From the NCBI GenBank assembly GCA_002104945.1, contig MCFH01000013.1, positions 868,001-932,000 on the forward strand: DNA of 64,000 bases. Direction: 5' to 3'. Every line of letters begins with the position of its first letter. Positions within the stretch are counted from its first letter, which is position 1. Below the pieces are notes generated by a model. That model did no database searches and was not told where the DNA came from. It worked only from the letters and a program-made list of their open reading frames with translations. The position numbers and the translations under genes were made by a program. Of the stretch, positions 12,636 to 26,418 are shown one piece after another. The stretch comes from Piromyces finnis (taxonomy: Eukaryota; Neocallimastigomycota; Neocallimastigomycetes; Neocallimastigales; Neocallimastigaceae).

Positions 12636-13279
12636 AGTCTTCAAGGGAAAATTATTAGGACTAAGCTCATGGTACTGAGCGATTAAAAAACATTTTATTC
12701 ATCAAATTTAAGTATTTGATGAATAAGTGAATGTTTGATTTTTCAGGTAAGTTTGTATAGTATTTAATTAGAAGAGTAATACATTTTGTTGCTGTATTTT
12801 TTCTTTTATTCATGTATTCATGTAGTACTACTCTTCTCTTGTAAGAATCCAATGTAGTCAACTTTAGCATTTGCATTGTACTTTTATATTCATGTAGCTA
12901 TTGTTGTATTGTTTCTTGTAAGAGACTGATTCACTCTACATCATGTAAAAATACTATTCACAAGCTTTCTGGTGTCGACATTCTTGATTCAAATTTTTTA
13001 CCAATTTAAATATTTAATGAAAAGTAAAGTCAAACAAGTTTAGTGTCAAAAAGCGATTCGAATTTACTAACAACAAACCAAAACTAGAATTTTTAAAGAA
13101 AATTTACAACTAGAATTCAAAAAATAAGAAACTTTAAACAAAGCATCGTAACAATTTTTGTACTATCCAGTACTTTTAAGAAGAGAGAGAGAGACAGATT
13201 TTTTTCCATATACGTTATATTTGTAATTTTTATTAGTATTTATTTTATATTCAATATTTTTTAATTAGAATTTATTATC

Positions 13280-16200
13280 ATGTCAGTCCTTTATATTAAA
13301 GATAAGAATTATATCAGACGTGGTACCCGGTCTTATGGTATCCCCTTAGATGATATTCGCTCCTTCTTTATCCGTGGTATTCGATCATGGTCAGTAAATA
13401 TGCTATGGGAAAAACTCGAGGTTATTCTAGAAGATAAATTTAATTCAGTTATTAGTGTTAAATATTTTCAAACTTTCAATGATCACTTTTTCTTAGTCAA
13501 GGTTCATGGTTCATCAAAAGATTGTATTAAAATCTTACACATGTTAAAGAAGAAACTTTCAGTTACCTCAATTTCCTTTTCAGCTCGTAGTAGAAGGAAT
13601 CACAAATACACTTTTTCCACTCTCAAACGTAAAATTTTAGTTTCTAATAAACATCAACATTCTATTCAACAATCATTTCAACAATCAGTTCAACAATCAG
13701 TTCAACAATCTCATCAACAATCCGATCTTCAACGAGATCTTCAACAGGATCTTCAACAAGTTTCCCATCATGAAAATATTCCAGATCTACAGCAAACACA
13801 ATTTCAATCTCAACATTCAACAATTAATTCTAATAGTTCTATCAACTCTGATAACAGTTCAATAGTTGATAGTTCTTCAGTTTCACAGCCATCTAGTAAT
13901 AGTTCTACTTATTCCTCTGATGCATCATCCATTAATAACGATGACTTTAATAATAATAATAATAGCAACGATTCTTCCTCATCCAACAAGCCTGATAACT
14001 TTTCTTTTTGTCTTAGTTGGAACACCAATGGGTGGAATCATGAAAAGAGAGATAGTATTAGCTATTTCACAGCTATTTTCAAACCATTATTCTTATGTTT
14101 CCAAGAAACTGGTAATGGTTCTGGATCGAATACAGATTATCCTTGTCGTGTTACTTTGCGAAACTATAGACACTTTTTCAAGAAAGCTGACGAATCAGTT
14201 CCGGGAATGAGAGGTTTATATTTAGGTTTTCACAATTCGTGTCAAGCCTCACTTGAAAACTTCTCTGGAAAGTATATTATTTCTATTTATACTTTTAGTC
14301 TCTGGAATAGATTCAAATGCTCGATTGGAAATGTTTATATGCCTCATAGTCATCACAACATCTATGTTGATCATGCAAAGTTAGAAGTTCGCTTGTGGTT
14401 ACAAACTCATTCATCCCATCCATCGATTCTTGTTGGTGATTTTAATATGTCTAAAGTAAAATTATCCAACTGGTTATCAACTAATGGATTAGGAGATTGG
14501 GAAATTCTTCCGCTTAGAGGGTCTACTATCTCTTGGACTCGAGGTGAACAATCTTCCGACATTGACCATGCTCTTATCAATTCGAAGATGAAAGATCTTA
14601 TTCACTCAGGATCATTTATAAATAATTTTTATCCTGTATCAGACCATAAGCCACTTCTTATTAATGGTAAAATTATTCCTATGGAAGATTTTTCTAATGA
14701 CTTTAACGTTCCTAAGAAAATTCTGAAATGGAATAGATTAAAATGTATTGAGGAAAAGGAATCTATTCTCAGTCATAATAAATTCCAAATACTTTCAGCA
14801 AAATTCAACGATCCTAATGTTTCTACAGATGATCTTTCCAAAGAATTTACTTCAACTGCTTTTTCAATTGCAGACGAGCTCAGTATTACCTCAGCAAATA
14901 ATGTTATAAAGTCTTCATTTCATATTTCACAACAAATTTTTAATCTCCAAAAAATCAAAATGAAGTTGTATAAGAGATTTAAAAAAGAAAGAATTTATGA
15001 TATAGATGAATTTATTAAAAGAATTAAAATCTACCGTAAGCTCATTGATTACATCCACAAAAGATGTAATGAATTTAGGAAACAAGAATATCTTCATTGG
15101 ATTAAAACAGGATGTGAGTATATGAAGAGTCATAATCCTAAGAAGGCCTGGAAATGGATCAAGAAAACTGCAAAAATTGGAAAAGATTCTTTCTTTATTG
15201 CTCAACCAATTAAAAATAAAAATGGAGAGTTAGTTGTTGCTACGGAAGAACAACTAGATGTGTGGCATGATCATTTCGAAAATCTTGCATCAGATCCAAG
15301 TGGCGTAAGTCTTGATTTGGAGCATTGGTATGAAGAACCAACGAATAAACGTTTTTCACTCCCTATGCTTGATGAATGGGATATCAACCAAGATATTAGT
15401 ATTGATGAAGTCAAGTCAGCTATCCTCTCTACTCCGAATTATAAAGCATCAGGTCCGGATGGTATTCCAATTGAATTTTACAAAGCATTAATTCCATCAA
15501 GTAATGATTCTAATAATGCTACAGATAATAATTCTTCCGGTAATACCACTTCAGATAATGATTCTTATGGTTTAAATTTTATTCTTAAATTATACAACCG
15601 TATTTGGGATGGAGACTTCCCCAACTCATGGAATGAATCCAGTATTGTTTCTATTCCTAAGAAGGGAGATTTGACAGATTGTGATAACTATCGAGGTATA
15701 TCACTTATCAATAATGGTATTAAGTTGATTTCCAAAATTGTCACCACTAGAATCTCAGAATATGGTCTAAAGAATAATTTCATTAGACCTGAACAATTTG
15801 GTTTTCGAAAAAAGGAAGAAAGTATCAGTCTTTTCATTTCAATCCAAGAAATATGCCGTAGACGTCAATTAGATAATAAAGAGACATATTTGGCCTTTTT
15901 AGATCTCAGGAAAGCATACGATTCAGTCCCAATCGGTAATATTCTCCATAAATTAGATTGTTTAGGAATCCGAGGTAAGAGTTTACAATTCATCAAAAAT
16001 TTATATTTAACATCTAAGGCTAATGTCAAATTAGATGGACAATTCTCGAAATCTTTTGATGTGAAGAAAGGAGTCCGTCAAGGATGCCCTCTTTCTCCTA
16101 TTCTCTTTAATCTCTTTATTAATGATATATTTAAAGAGTGTGAAGATCTCGGAGTCAGTTTAGGTGACACTCGATGCTGTGGTGGACTTTTTGCAGATGA

Positions 16201-17806
16201 TATAGTTATTTGTGCTCCAACAAGAGGATGCTTAAAAAAGATGCTTAGAAGAGTTAATGAATGGGCCTTGTATAATGAAATGGAATTTGGTATCCAGAAA
16301 TGTTCAACGATGGTGATTCGTCCTGAATCAATAGAAAATCAGAACAAGAGAGATCCAACATTTTACTTAGCAGGACAACCCATTCCAACTACTGATTGTT
16401 ATACTTATCTTGGTGTTCCATTTGATAAGAATCTGTCCCTTAAACCAGTTATTAAAGCTCTTAATAACAAGGTTTTGAAAGGACTTTTCTCAGTCAGTAA
16501 ATTCTTAAGAAATCCTAATATTCCTATTCCCTTCAAAAAGCTAGTACTTAACTCACAAGTGATTAGCAGAGTTTCATACTTTGCACCATTACTTGGATCC
16601 AACAAAGCCAGGTCTAGGATTGCACAGAAGCATGTTAACAAAGGAATACGATGGGTTGCCGGAGTTCATAAAGCTGTATCGTTTATATCTTTATACTCTA
16701 TCTCAAAAGATTTGAATATTCCTCCATTGTCAGCCAAATGTGCATTAGCTCAGGTTAGATGTTTTAACAAATGGAAAAACTCAAATTGTATTATCTCACA
16801 CCTTGTCAATTACATTCCTAAATTTAGAAAATACACGTGGTGCAAATCAAGTAGGACACTTGATAAAAAACTAAAGAAACATGGAGATGTTAAAGCAGTT
16901 AAAAACTTTTATTGGAAAGATCTCAAAGGGAATTCAATCAAAGCGCAATATTATGATGATAATAAGTTTATTGATACTAAAGATTTTATTAAATTATGTT
17001 ATGAGTACCCAGAGTTTGCCTATGGCTTCTACTGGCTATTGAAAGCAAGAAGCGGATACAAGTTGGATGCTAGAGTTGCCAAAGCTGCCAAATTTGTTGA
17101 TCCAGTTTGTCCTAACTACTGTCCATGTTGCAAGTGTGGAGATCAAAGTATTAAACATTGGTTATTAGATTGTCCAACATTTAGAGATATCCGTATTAAA
17201 CATTATGATTCCATAGTCCAGCTATTAAATTTTTTCAGTCAACGTAATTCCAATAGTCCTATCAATAATAATGAAATTGATAATATCAGTAGAGATAGTA
17301 ATAATATTAATAGTAATAGTAACAATAGTAATAATAACAATAGTAATAGTAACAATAGTAATAATAACAATAGTAGTAATAGAAATAATAATATTAGTAA
17401 TGATAGCAATAGTGAAGATAATAATTCTAATTTAGATAGTAATTTAGTTAATGATAGTAATAGTTCTAATAATCCGGTGAATATTAATGTGTATGATTAT
17501 TCTAGTGTGTGCAGTAAAATATTTAAATTCCTTCTTGGGGGAAGAAGTTTTAACAATATTAATTACAATTCAAGGGAATGGAAAGAACTTTGTAAGCGTC
17601 AGATTCAATCTGGTACTAACGAAGGAACACCATTCTTGACGGTAACCGCGGAACTTCTAACCAAAATCATGCCTTTTGCTATTGGCCAGCAATGGTCAAT
17701 GTTCAAAAGGTTTGAAGCAACATCCAAGAGCGTCAATGCTGAAGAAACAGTAAGACAGGCCAGGAGGGCCAGCGCAACCAATGGAGATCATAATTTTGTC
17801 CCATGA
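13280..17806 (+). CDS. LINE polyprotein: APE-like endonuclease + reverse transcriptase
   Basis: 1508 residues, uninterrupted. The endonuclease nicks target DNA and the reverse transcriptase copies the element RNA there (target-primed reverse transcription). Residues 1-115 form a compact unassigned domain, followed by a Gln-rich stretch with QQS repeats (about 130-165) and a Ser/Asn linker. The APE-type endonuclease (about 240-460) has SWNTNG, a QETG motif, VGDFN near 383 and SDHKPL near 453. The reverse transcriptase (about 680-1000) has SGPDGIP, a FLDLRKAYDSV motif, RQGCPLSPILF near 933 and the catalytic FADD near 970. A Cys/His knuckle (CCKCGDQSIKHWLLDC, near 1280) follows, then an Asn/Ser-rich insert (about 1325-1400) and a C-terminal tail. 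No separate ORF1 is visible. Its codon use is less AT-biased than the flanking DNA. Confidence 0.95.
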   Translation: MSVLYIKDKNYIRRGTRSYGIPLDDIRSFFIRGIRSWSVNMLWEKLEVILEDKFNSVISVKYFQTFNDHFFLVKVHGSSKDCIKILHMLKKKLSVTSISFSARSRRNHKYTFSTLKRKILVSNKHQHSIQQSFQQSVQQSVQQSHQQSDLQRDLQQDLQQVSHHENIPDLQQTQFQSQHSTINSNSSINSDNSSIVDSSSVSQPSSNSSTYSSDASSINNDDFNNNNNSNDSSSSNKPDNFSFCLSWNTNGWNHEKRDSISYFTAIFKPLFLCFQETGNGSGSNTDYPCRVTLRNYRHFFKKADESVPGMRGLYLGFHNSCQASLENFSGKYIISIYTFSLWNRFKCSIGNVYMPHSHHNIYVDHAKLEVRLWLQTHSSHPSILVGDFNMSKVKLSNWLSTNGLGDWEILPLRGSTISWTRGEQSSDIDHALINSKMKDLIHSGSFINNFYPVSDHKPLLINGKIIPMEDFSNDFNVPKKILKWNRLKCIEEKESILSHNKFQILSAKFNDPNVSTDDLSKEFTSTAFSIADELSITSANNVIKSSFHISQQIFNLQKIKMKLYKRFKKERIYDIDEFIKRIKIYRKLIDYIHKRCNEFRKQEYLHWIKTGCEYMKSHNPKKAWKWIKKTAKIGKDSFFIAQPIKNKNGELVVATEEQLDVWHDHFENLASDPSGVSLDLEHWYEEPTNKRFSLPMLDEWDINQDISIDEVKSAILSTPNYKASGPDGIPIEFYKALIPSSNDSNNATDNNSSGNTTSDNDSYGLNFILKLYNRIWDGDFPNSWNESSIVSIPKKGDLTDCDNYRGISLINNGIKLISKIVTTRISEYGLKNNFIRPEQFGFRKKEESISLFISIQEICRRRQLDNKETYLAFLDLRKAYDSVPIGNILHKLDCLGIRGKSLQFIKNLYLTSKANVKLDGQFSKSFDVKKGVRQGCPLSPILFNLFINDIFKECEDLGVSLGDTRCCGGLFADDIVICAPTRGCLKKMLRRVNEWALYNEMEFGIQKCSTMVIRPESIENQNKRDPTFYLAGQPIPTTDCYTYLGVPFDKNLSLKPVIKALNNKVLKGLFSVSKFLRNPNIPIPFKKLVLNSQVISRVSYFAPLLGSNKARSRIAQKHVNKGIRWVAGVHKAVSFISLYSISKDLNIPPLSAKCALAQVRCFNKWKNSNCIISHLVNYIPKFRKYTWCKSSRTLDKKLKKHGDVKAVKNFYWKDLKGNSIKAQYYDDNKFIDTKDFIKLCYEYPEFAYGFYWLLKARSGYKLDARVAKAAKFVDPVCPNYCPCCKCGDQSIKHWLLDCPTFRDIRIKHYDSIVQLLNFFSQRNSNSPINNNEIDNISRDSNNINSNSNNSNNNNSNSNNSNNNNSSNRNNNISNDSNSEDNNSNLDSNLVNDSNSSNNPVNINVYDYSSVCSKIFKFLLGGRSFNNINYNSREWKELCKRQIQSGTNEGTPFLTVTAELLTKIMPFAIGQQWSMFKRFEATSKSVNAEETVRQARRASATNGDHNFVP

Positions 17807-18042
17807 TAAAATTTTGATCTTTGGCTCGGTGTCCCATTGGAAGTCAAATACAATTATTATACTTTAGTATGATAGTGGCTTTCTTACTTTAATTAAAATT
17901 ACTAGAATACATTATACCCAATTTTTATTCATTTGTGTTTATTTAAACATATTTTTTTTTATTTTTATTTTATTTTAATTTTTATATTACATGTATTATA
18001 ATTTTAATTAAATTAATAATAAAGTTTAAAATATTTGATGCC

Positions 18043-18045
<3 letters not shown>

Positions 18046-18083
<38 letters not shown>
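18046..18083 (+). repeat. LINE poly(A) tail
   Basis: An uninterrupted run of 38 As ends the element. The last two can equally be counted as the start of the right target-site duplication. Confidence 0.9.
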
Positions 18084-18086
<3 letters not shown>

Positions 18087-18093
18087 GACAATA
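18082..18093 (+). repeat. LINE target-site duplication, right copy
   Basis: AAGTAGACAATA, identical to 12376-12387. Together they define the insertion precisely. Confidence 0.9.
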
Positions 18094-18816
18094 AGTAATA
18101 ATATAAGTAATAAAATAATAGTAATTGCAGGTTTATTAGTTTTACTTATAATTTGCATAGTAAAATTCCAAATTTGGTATATTTTGATTGACCTTTTTAC
18201 CTAATTTTTATTTATTAGTTTATTTATATTTATTAAATTTTAAATATAATAAATGTTTTATAAAAGCAACACACACTTAAATTTGGAGACTTACATTCAA
18301 CATATGCCGTTATAGAAAACTATATATGGAAGTTTTGACGGAATTTTCAGTTACTATTTAATAGGTTTAAATATATATTGTATTGTTTAAATAAATCGTT
18401 TAAAAAAAAATACTATGAAATGATACCATTTTCTTTTTATTTTTATTAAAAATAAGTAAATAGGTGTTTTGCATTTTATCTATTAAATTTAGGATTATTC
18501 TGTAATTTTGAAATTAATTTTTATTTTTAATATATATTTAATTATCCTTTTCTTTTGTAATTTATGCAATTTACAAGTTTTAATACCAATGTATTTGTAA
18601 AATAATAATAATAGTAGTAATTAAAAAAAAAAAAATAATAATAAAAATTTTAATGGACTGAAATTCAAAAGTGTATTTTATATTTTAAAACAATAACATA
18701 TAGACACATCCACCCATCCATAAATATATATTAAATAAAATCAAATTAAAATTATTTTAACCATTATTATTATTATTATTTTTTTTTTAAAAAAATAAAA
18801 AAAATAATATTAAATC
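18094..18816. other. Intergenic
   Basis: 723 bp of AT-rich DNA between the LINE and the Asn-rich gene. It has A/T runs and a (ATT)n stretch near 18764-18782. I see no gene. Confidence 0.5.
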
Positions 18817-21466
<2,650 letters not shown>

Positions 21467-21846
21467 ACATATAAAGAATGTTGAAGATTGTAATATTATA
21501 ACAAAAGAACAAAAAACAGAATTAATGAAAATTCTTATTCTGTAAATAACCATTATTAATTCTTTAAATAATATTAATGATAAAAAAAGTATTATTTTAT
21601 TTCACACTAATTTTAGGATTATTTCTATAAAGTGTAATTATAGAAGCTTATACCATGTATATATAAAGTATTTTTGATCTATTAAAAAAGTTTCAAATAT
21701 ATGTATATCAAAATATTTAGAATAAATTCTTGATAATTATTTATTAATTAGCTAGTATTATTTTATTTTTGTGTTATATGCCTATTTTTATTTCATTTTT
21801 TAATTATTATTAATTGCTATATTTAATTTTTTTTATTGTTTTTATT
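21467..21846. other. Intergenic, convergent 3' ends
   Basis: 380 bp between the convergent Asn-rich and GH114 genes. No coding exon that keeps frame with the upstream gene could be placed here. I see nothing else. Confidence 0.5.
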
Positions 21847-23247
21847 TTACAATAGAATTATATAAAAAAGAATAAATAAATAATATATAAATTTTATTAA
21901 ATTATAGCTATATATATCAACTGCATTAATATCATTATTACTATCAATATTTTCACTGCTATTATATAATTCATTATCGTTTTCTTCACCAATTTCAGTG
22001 GCTTCATCAACGTTATTTTTTTCATTATTACTATTATCATTGTCGTCATTATTATTATTATTACTATAATTATTATTGTTATCGTTTGTGTTCACATTAT
22101 TATTATTGCTGTTGTTATTGTTGTTATCGTTCATGCTCACATTACTATTATTTCCATTACATATATCATCAAATATATAATTATCTGGATCAAAATATAT
22201 ATATTCCTGATCTAATTCCATATCTTTAATAATAATACTTAAATTTTTCCCTTTTGTACAATTTTCTAATTTTTTTATAAACTTTTCATCACAATTATCT
22301 CCATAGGCTGCAGTAAATACAGCTTTATTTTCTTTTATAAAAGTGTCAGCATAATAGCCACATTCATCATAATCATAGCATTCTTCATTTATTGCGAAAT
22401 CAAAGTATTTATGTAGTTTATCAATATTATCAATATCATTTTTCATTCCAATAGATAATCCATTAGAATGGGCAACTTCAGTTAACCAAATATCATAATT
22501 TATTTGATCTTCAACCGATATTGGTTTTTTCCACTTTTTAACTTTGTTATGAGAATATATATCAATATTATCAGCTTCTACAGCATCACAACCTTTTTCT
22601 TTTGCCAATTTAAAACGATCTGCCATTATTGGTTTTAATTGTCTAAATTAGTTTTAATAAAAGGTTTATGATTAGATAAGTAAATATGATGTTTTATATA
22701 TATATAATTTTTTTTACTAATAATATATATAATATATATAATTATTTTTTAAAAATTAATAACATACGGATTTGTTATATCTAAATAATTTTCATTCCAT
22801 TCATCCATTTTATCTCGTACTAGACCCTCAACTTTTAAAAATTTTTCAGCATCTGGTCTCCATTTTTCAATTGTCCCTGCAGAAAAATAGCATATTATAT
22901 GATGTCCTTGTGATTTTAATAATTCAATTGTACTTTTATCATTATCAAATAAATCAATATCTAAAACATCAACATTATAATCACTACACATAATATTTAA
23001 AAAATATAATTATTTTAATTAATAATGTTAATGTTTTCCTTTTCTATTTTAATTAATCACACCTTTTAATATCATTATTATTTTTATCTAAAATCCAATT
23101 CCAAGTTGTGCCAACTTCAGGTTTCCATAATTCATTTCTTTTATTATTTTTATATTTTAAATATTTAGAATTCAAACTATATTCTTTACAAAGTAATATT
23201 TTTGTAAATACCATACATATATATAGTAATAATGAAAATATTATCAT
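21847..23247 (-). CDS. GH114-like glycoside hydrolase (endo-alpha-1,4-polygalactosaminidase family), surface-anchored
   Basis: Family GH114 enzymes cleave alpha-1,4-galactosaminan. Exons 23247-23063, 22983-22768 and 22642-21847 keep frame and give 398 residues. The N-terminus has a hydrophobic signal peptide (MIIFSLLLYICMVFTKILLC). Family landmarks follow in order: a TTWNWILD strand, DYNVDVLDIDLFD, the HHIICYFSAGTIEKWRPDA block, NYLDITNP, a PIMADRFKLAKEKGCDAVEADN block holding acidic active-site candidates, and AFAINEEC-like FAINEECYDYDEC. After the catalytic part (to about residue 290) comes an Asn/Asp-rich spacer of about 70 residues and a C-terminal hydrophobic segment (LIKFIYYLFILFYIILL) ending at the stop codon. 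That tail suggests a GPI signal or a TM anchor, so the enzyme probably stays at the cell surface. Most fungal homologues I know of are secreted. Substrate here is inferred from family only. Confidence 0.85.
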
Positions 23248-23857
23248 TTTTATTTATTTAAATATTATATTAATTTTTAAAAGTTAAATATTATAAAATT
23301 TTAATATTTGCTTTTTTTTTTTTAAAAAAAAAAAAAAGTGTAAATTTGATATTTTTAAAATAAATGAATAACAAAACACCAATATTTATATTATTATTAT
23401 TTTTTTATTACTTTATTGTTTTTTTATTATATTATATTATTTTATTATTATAAATAAAGTTTTTCTACTATGTAATATGCGAAAGGTATGCTTTATTCAA
23501 TAAAAAATGTAATATTTAATATTTAACCCTTTATATTTTAATTTATTGTTTATATTTTTTTAATAGATGTTCATTAAAAAAAAAATTTTAGAATTTTAAA
23601 GTATTTTAATGGAAACTTATATACAATTTTATATAAAAATATATAAAATTAAACTGATTAAATAATTATTTAATAGAAATTCTTATAATATTTATTACAC
23701 TAATAATAGTAATAGCAATAATAATATATTATTATTATCTTATTTCATAATTTCTTATGAACTTAATAGATTATTTTGTAAAATAAGAAAAAATATAATA
23801 ATGGTATAAAGGTAAACAATTGTAAAGTAAGTTAAATCCTTTTAGAATTAGAATTGC
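23248..23857. other. Intergenic
   Basis: 610 bp of AT-rich DNA between the GH114 start and the CDT1 stop codon, with long A and T runs near 23312-23337. I see no gene. Confidence 0.5.
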
Positions 23858-26418
23858 TCATTTTGTCGAAATTTTTGTTTTCATTTCTTCTATTTTCTTT
23901 AATGTATCCTCCACCTTGTCTGGGAAAAACTTTAAATATACTCCATAATTTACTGTAGGTACTTTTCTACAACATTCAATATTTATTTCAATTAATAGTT
24001 TTATATGTTCATCAACACCACCTTATTTTTTTTATTTTTTTTTTTTAATTGGAAAAAGATAAAAAATAAATAAATAAAAGGAATTAATAAAAATATAAAC
24101 AATATTATTGAATTATTTTAATGAAATTATATAATCTTTAATACATACTAAATGAATTTAAGTTACAAGAAATTTGAAGCATGCTTTTAACTTCATTATA
24201 TGGTAACGATGTTGTTTTTTTACTTACATAATATCTATATTATGAGGTGGAATAAGAATTAATTAATTTATATTTAATGATAATGATAATAATAATAATA
24301 ATAACTTACTTCTTTAATGTTTTTATTACATCAGGTAATCTTCCAATTAATGTATTCTTTCTTACTTCCGCTGGTGTTTGTTGTTGTTTAAGCTTTCTTA
24401 ATCTATCTTTTTCACGTAGCTTTTAATTATTAGATTATTTTCGTTAGTATATATAATGTAATTATATAATCTTTAATAATATTAATAACATATAACTTAC
24501 TCTTAATCTTAAAGCACTAATTTTTTCCCTAGCTTCACCTCTTGTTTTACTGTCTACTATTGATGATGAATCTTTTTTGTCGGATTTACTATTTGATGAT
24601 GGATTTGATGGTTCAGATGATGGAGATGTGATTGCTTTTTCGGTTGTATTGTTTAATGTACTTTGTTGACTTTCTGTTTTTACTGAGACTGAAGAAGTAT
24701 TTTGTGATTTGATTCTCTCTTTAAATAACAATAAATCAGATTTTCTTAATAATGGTTTTGGTTCATTTGGTTTTGATTCTAGTAATTTTTTTTCAATATC
24801 TAGTTGATTTTTAAATAGCGGTGGTTGTGGTAATTCTACTGGTTCTATATCAGGTACATTCTCCAAGTTAAATTCGGGGTCCCAAGATGTTAATTTGGTA
24901 TAATCATTAATTTTTTCTTTTCTATTTTCTTCTATAAATTTCTTTTTTATTTTATTTTATTAGAAAAAAAATGTATATACATGTTATTTATGTATATAGT
25001 AAATTTTAAATTTAAAATTTCATATTAATATTATTATAACATACATCATATTCTTTATAAACATAATTTAGTAAATTTTGTCTAAACGTTTTTCTTCTAA
25101 TATCTGCCAATTTTCCTGCTTGTAATGCTTGTTCAAGTGCTGAAGCTGAGTTTTTAAAATCTATATACCAATTAATATTTCCATCTTTTGCTCTAAATGC
25201 TCTTAAATAATATGATTCTGGATATACTCTCATAATTTGGCCTAATTGTTTATTAGATACATTACTAATTGTTATGGTTTTATATATTGTAATTATATAA
25301 TAGAAATAATAAAAATATTAATAATTTCCTTTTATAAATTATTTTTATATTAAATATTTTATTAAAAAAAATGATTACCAATGGCATATATTTTCTAATC
25401 TTTTAATTAAATTGGAAAAAAGAATACTTTGTCTATTCATTGCTTTATCATATCTTAATATATGATCTAAAGCTTCAAATAACTTTTGTAATTTTTCATA
25501 TTTCTCTGGTAATTTAAGTTTTCTTTCTGAAAATAATAAAGGTATAATATTCTTTGATAAATCTATTGAAGAAATTCCTGCTTTTAATTTTACTTCATGT
25601 TGTGGTAATTGTGGTTTTAATTGCTTAATTTCATGTTCTATTTTGTGTTTATTTTTTATTTGTTCTGTTGAATTAAAGATATCTTTTAAGAAATCTTCTA
25701 CATTTTGAGATTTTTGAGATTGAGAATTTTGAGATTGGGATTCTTGAGAATCAGATTTTTGAGATTGTGAATTTTGATTTTGATTAATTTCAATTATGAT
25801 ATTCTTTTCTTTATTCTTTTCCCTGGAGAAGAATGTTAATAAAATCATTAAATATTAATTAATGAAAAAAATAATATTATTAATATATAATGCTTGAATT
25901 CATTTCCCTTACCATAAATTACTTTTTATGTTAACATTATTAATATTATTATCAACAATTTCAATATTATCATCATCATTTTTGATATTTATTATAGGAG
26001 TTTTCTTTTGAGTAAATGAATCTATTTGAGTTTGAAATAAATTGTTTGTTGGTTTTATATTTAAAGACTTTATTGGAGATTCTATTATCTTATCTATATC
26101 ATAAAATTTTTTTGGTGATTGAAGTTTTGAAGATATGGTTGAAAGTTTTTGAGGTGATGTAAGTGGTGTTTTTTCAGGTGATAGCAATTGGAATTTTTCA
26201 ATGGTATGTGTCATTTTTTGTTTTTTAACTTGGTCCTTTATTAAAGGAGTTTGAGTTCTCTATTTAATTGAATTATTTTATATATTGAAGATTGAATAAA
26301 TTTGAAATATAATATTATTAATCTTAATAATTTAAATTTTTACCTTTTGACCATTTCCTTTTCCTTGATGTAAGTCTTTTTGAATTGATAAGTATGATTT
26401 TAACGAAGCTTGATTCAT
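23858..26418 (-). CDS. CDT1: DNA replication licensing factor CDT1 (8 exons)
   Basis: Loads the MCM2-7 helicase at origins together with ORC and CDC6. Exons in reading order are 26418-26344, 26259-25913, 25822-25379, 25264-25045, 24941-24501, 24419-24310, 24234-24149 and 24021-23858. All keep frame, giving 628 residues. The N-terminus MNQASLKSYLSIQK resembles a PIP box or PIP degron. Residues about 40-90 carry four full CDK consensus sites (SPEK, SPQK, SPKK, SPIK). The central winged-helix domain has LPEKYEKLQKLFEALDHIL and LGQIMRVYPESYYLRAF, close to vertebrate CDT1 LPYKYQVL...VGQIKTVYPASY. The C-terminal winged helix (VEDTLKKIEEMK at the end) matches the MCM-binding domain in position. The exon 5 acceptor (AAAAAAG) is the least certain junction. 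The CDK sites and degron-like start suggest cell-cycle control. Confidence 0.88.

Larger units (their letters stand above)
12388..18081 (+). mobile_element. Full-length non-LTR retrotransposon (LINE)
   Basis: A 5.7-kb element bounded by a 12-bp target-site duplication. It has an 892-bp 5' UTR that opens with two 124-bp tandem units, one uninterrupted ORF (13280-17806) with endonuclease and reverse transcriptase, a 239-bp 3' UTR and a 36-38 nt poly(A) tail starting at 18046. No LTRs are present. It is inserted between RPS9 and the Asn-rich gene, in the same orientation as both. The perfect duplication, long pure tail and intact ORF indicate a recent insertion that could still be mobile. The clade was not determined. 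Confidence 0.93.
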
